From Methylophilaceae bacterium UBA7525 (GTDB lineage Bacteria; Pseudomonadota; Gammaproteobacteria; Burkholderiales; Methylophilaceae), in NCBI GenBank assembly GCA_002479405.1, contig DLMX01000002.1, forward strand, positions 34,917 to 40,179: a DNA stretch of 5,263 bases, read 5' to 3'. Both the position numbers and the translations under genes were made by a program. Below, in pieces: positions 4,041 to 5,263 of this stretch; position 1 is the stretch's first letter, and every line of letters starts with the position of its first letter. The notes under the pieces are model-generated. The model saw only the letters and a program-made list of their open reading frames with translations. It was not told where the DNA came from and searched no databases.

Positions 4041-5263
4041 ATGTACCGCCCGCTTGGGGCCTTTCTTGCCAGCGCCGCATACGGCAATTTTCCAGTGAGG
4101 TTGGTGCTCGGGATTTTTCTCTGCCTTTTCTCGGTCGGCGCTGCCTTTGCCGAGCATGGCCCGGAACATATCCGCGTTCAACTCAAATGGCATCACCAGT
4201 TTCAGTTCGCCGGCTATTACGCCGCCCAGGTCAAGGGTTTTTATCGCGATGAGAATCTGGATGTCGAGCTGATTGAAGGTGGCGTGGACAAGCCGCCGAT
4301 GCAGCAGGTGCTCACAGGCGCCGCTGGCTACAGTATCGGCGATGCCGATATTCTGCTGTCGCATGTCGCGGGCAAACCGGTCGTGGCAATCGCATCCATC
4401 TTCCAGCATTCGCCTTACATCATGATCAGCCTGCAACAAAGCAATATCCATCATCCGGGTGATCTTGTCGGCAAACGCGTGATGCTCTCGAATGATCAGG
4501 GTACGGCGCAATTCCGTGCCGTTCTGATGAAGGAGGGCATCGGGCTCGAGAATGTCGAGATTGTTCCGCATTCCTGGAATCTTGATGATCTGATTGAAGG
4601 GCGAGTGGATGCGGTTTCTGCTTATGCCACTGTCGAGCCTTCGTATCTGCGCGCACGCGGCTATGAGCTGACTGTGTTACACAGCCAGGATTATGGGGTG
4701 GATTTCTATGGCGATACGTTGTTCACTACCAAGCAGGAAGTACAGGATCACCCCGAAAGGGTAGCGGCTTTCCTGCGCGCGACGCGCAAGGGCTGGAGCT
4801 ACGCCTTTGCCCATCCAGACGAGATCGTGACTTATATCCTTGGTCTCGATGGCGTTGCAGAGCGAAAGGTTACCCGCGAGATGCTGCTGGCTGAAGCCCG
4901 TGATATGGAACCTTATGTGCTGGTGGACGTGGTCGAGCCGGGGCATATGAACATTGGACGCTGGGAGGCCACCGCTGCGACATTGGCCAAACTCGGTATG
5001 ATGCCGGCACAGTATGATCTCAGCGGGTTCGTTTATGACCCTTCGTCTGTTGTTCAGCCACCCTTGCTGCGATATGTCAGTTATGCCTTGTTGGCCGGCC
5101 TGTTTTTGTTGGTGCTGGTATTGCTGTGGAATCTGCAAATGCACAAGAAGGTGCAGCAGCGCACGAAGGCGTTGAAAGCCGAGGCCAGCCGGCGCGAGGC
5201 TGCTGAGGACCTGTTGAAGATCGCCGGCAGTACTGCGAGGCTCGGCGGCTGGGCGCTGGATAT
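4041..5263 (+). CDS. Membrane sensor with periplasmic NMT1/THI5-like domain and PAS start (3' end outside window)
   Basis: The first 407 codons of a longer signalling protein. Residues 1-37 form a signal peptide or anchor with core LVLGIFLCLFSVGAAFA and a likely cut after Ala37. Residues about 43-260 match the NMT1/THI5-like substrate-binding fold: IRVQLKWHQFQFAGYYAAQ, then GFYRDENLDVELIEGG, with PGDLVGKRV and WNLDDLIEGRVDAVSAY further on. That fold binds thiamine-pyrimidine-like or other small organic ligands. One transmembrane helix (about 345-363) is followed by a charged coiled-coil linker and, from about 390, LLKIAGSTARLGGWAL, a typical PAS start. Such proteins usually end in a histidine kinase or diguanylate cyclase, so ligand binding outside would control a cytoplasmic enzyme; the output lies beyond the window. 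ATG 4041 has AGGAG at 4029-4033, seven bases upstream. Confidence 0.9.
   Translation, partial: MYRPLGAFLASAAYGNFPVRLVLGIFLCLFSVGAAFAEHGPEHIRVQLKWHHQFQFAGYYAAQVKGFYRDENLDVELIEGGVDKPPMQQVLTGAAGYSIGDADILLSHVAGKPVVAIASIFQHSPYIMISLQQSNIHHPGDLVGKRVMLSNDQGTAQFRAVLMKEGIGLENVEIVPHSWNLDDLIEGRVDAVSAYATVEPSYLRARGYELTVLHSQDYGVDFYGDTLFTTKQEVQDHPERVAAFLRATRKGWSYAFAHPDEIVTYILGLDGVAERKVTREMLLAEARDMEPYVLVDVVEPGHMNIGRWEATAATLAKLGMMPAQYDLSGFVYDPSSVVQPPLLRYVSYALLAGLFLLVLVLLWNLQMHKKVQQRTKALKAEASRREAAEDLLKIAGSTARLGGWALD

Noticed and set aside
3975..5144. Minus-strand open frames opposite the sensor gene
   Set aside because: The plus-strand frame has a signal peptide, known domain motifs and a strong ribosome binding site; the opposite frames are overlap artefacts.
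1..5263. CRISPR array, tRNA genes or integrase
   Set aside because: No regularly spaced repeats, no cloverleaf other than the tRNA-like part of tmRNA, and no recombinase motifs were seen on either strand.

Overview
The window looks like chromosomal DNA of a proteobacterium, probably beta- or gamma-class. The evidence is a one-piece tmRNA encoding the tag ANDETYALAA, smpB directly upstream of ssrA, and GC-rich coding with GC-ending codons. The species cannot be named from the sequence.

There are three parts. (1) Left, 1-746, core: the 3' end of smpB, a complete ssrA (tmRNA) gene with its tag reading frame, and a clear intrinsic terminator. These two genes form the trans-translation ribosome rescue system. 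(2) Middle, about 744-3838, an accessory block starting at the 3' end of ssrA, a common integration point for genomic islands. It holds a decayed minus-strand reading frame, an intact Fic-domain AMP-transferase, then the wreck of a type III-like restriction-modification locus. Of the methyltransferase (mod) only the N-terminal 131 codons remain, and of the nuclease (res) only the C-terminal part with its PD-ExK site. Between them sits a compact, apparently intact IS200/IS605-family element with a Y1 HUH transposase and subterminal hairpins. The res frame runs into what looks like the start of a RhuM-family gene, itself cut short. No integrase and no convincing att duplication are visible. (3) Right, 3936-5263: a terminator-like hairpin, an extended -10 promoter, a good ribosome binding site, and the first 407 codons of a membrane sensor. 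The sensor has a signal peptide, an NMT1/THI5-like periplasmic binding domain, one transmembrane helix, a coiled-coil linker and the start of a PAS domain; its output domain lies past the window.

The accessory block reads as a defence locus in decay. Fic keeps both its catalytic and its inhibitory motif, while mod and res cannot make a working restriction system. Removing the IS at the ends inferred here (2524-3136) would join mod and res in one frame. So either a large mod-res deletion came before the insertion, or two IS copies recombined. I see no clear evidence of an undescribed system. The most informative points are the reconstructed frameshifts, the RhuM-like remnant, the mod'-IS-'res structure and the decayed minus-strand frame beside ssrA.
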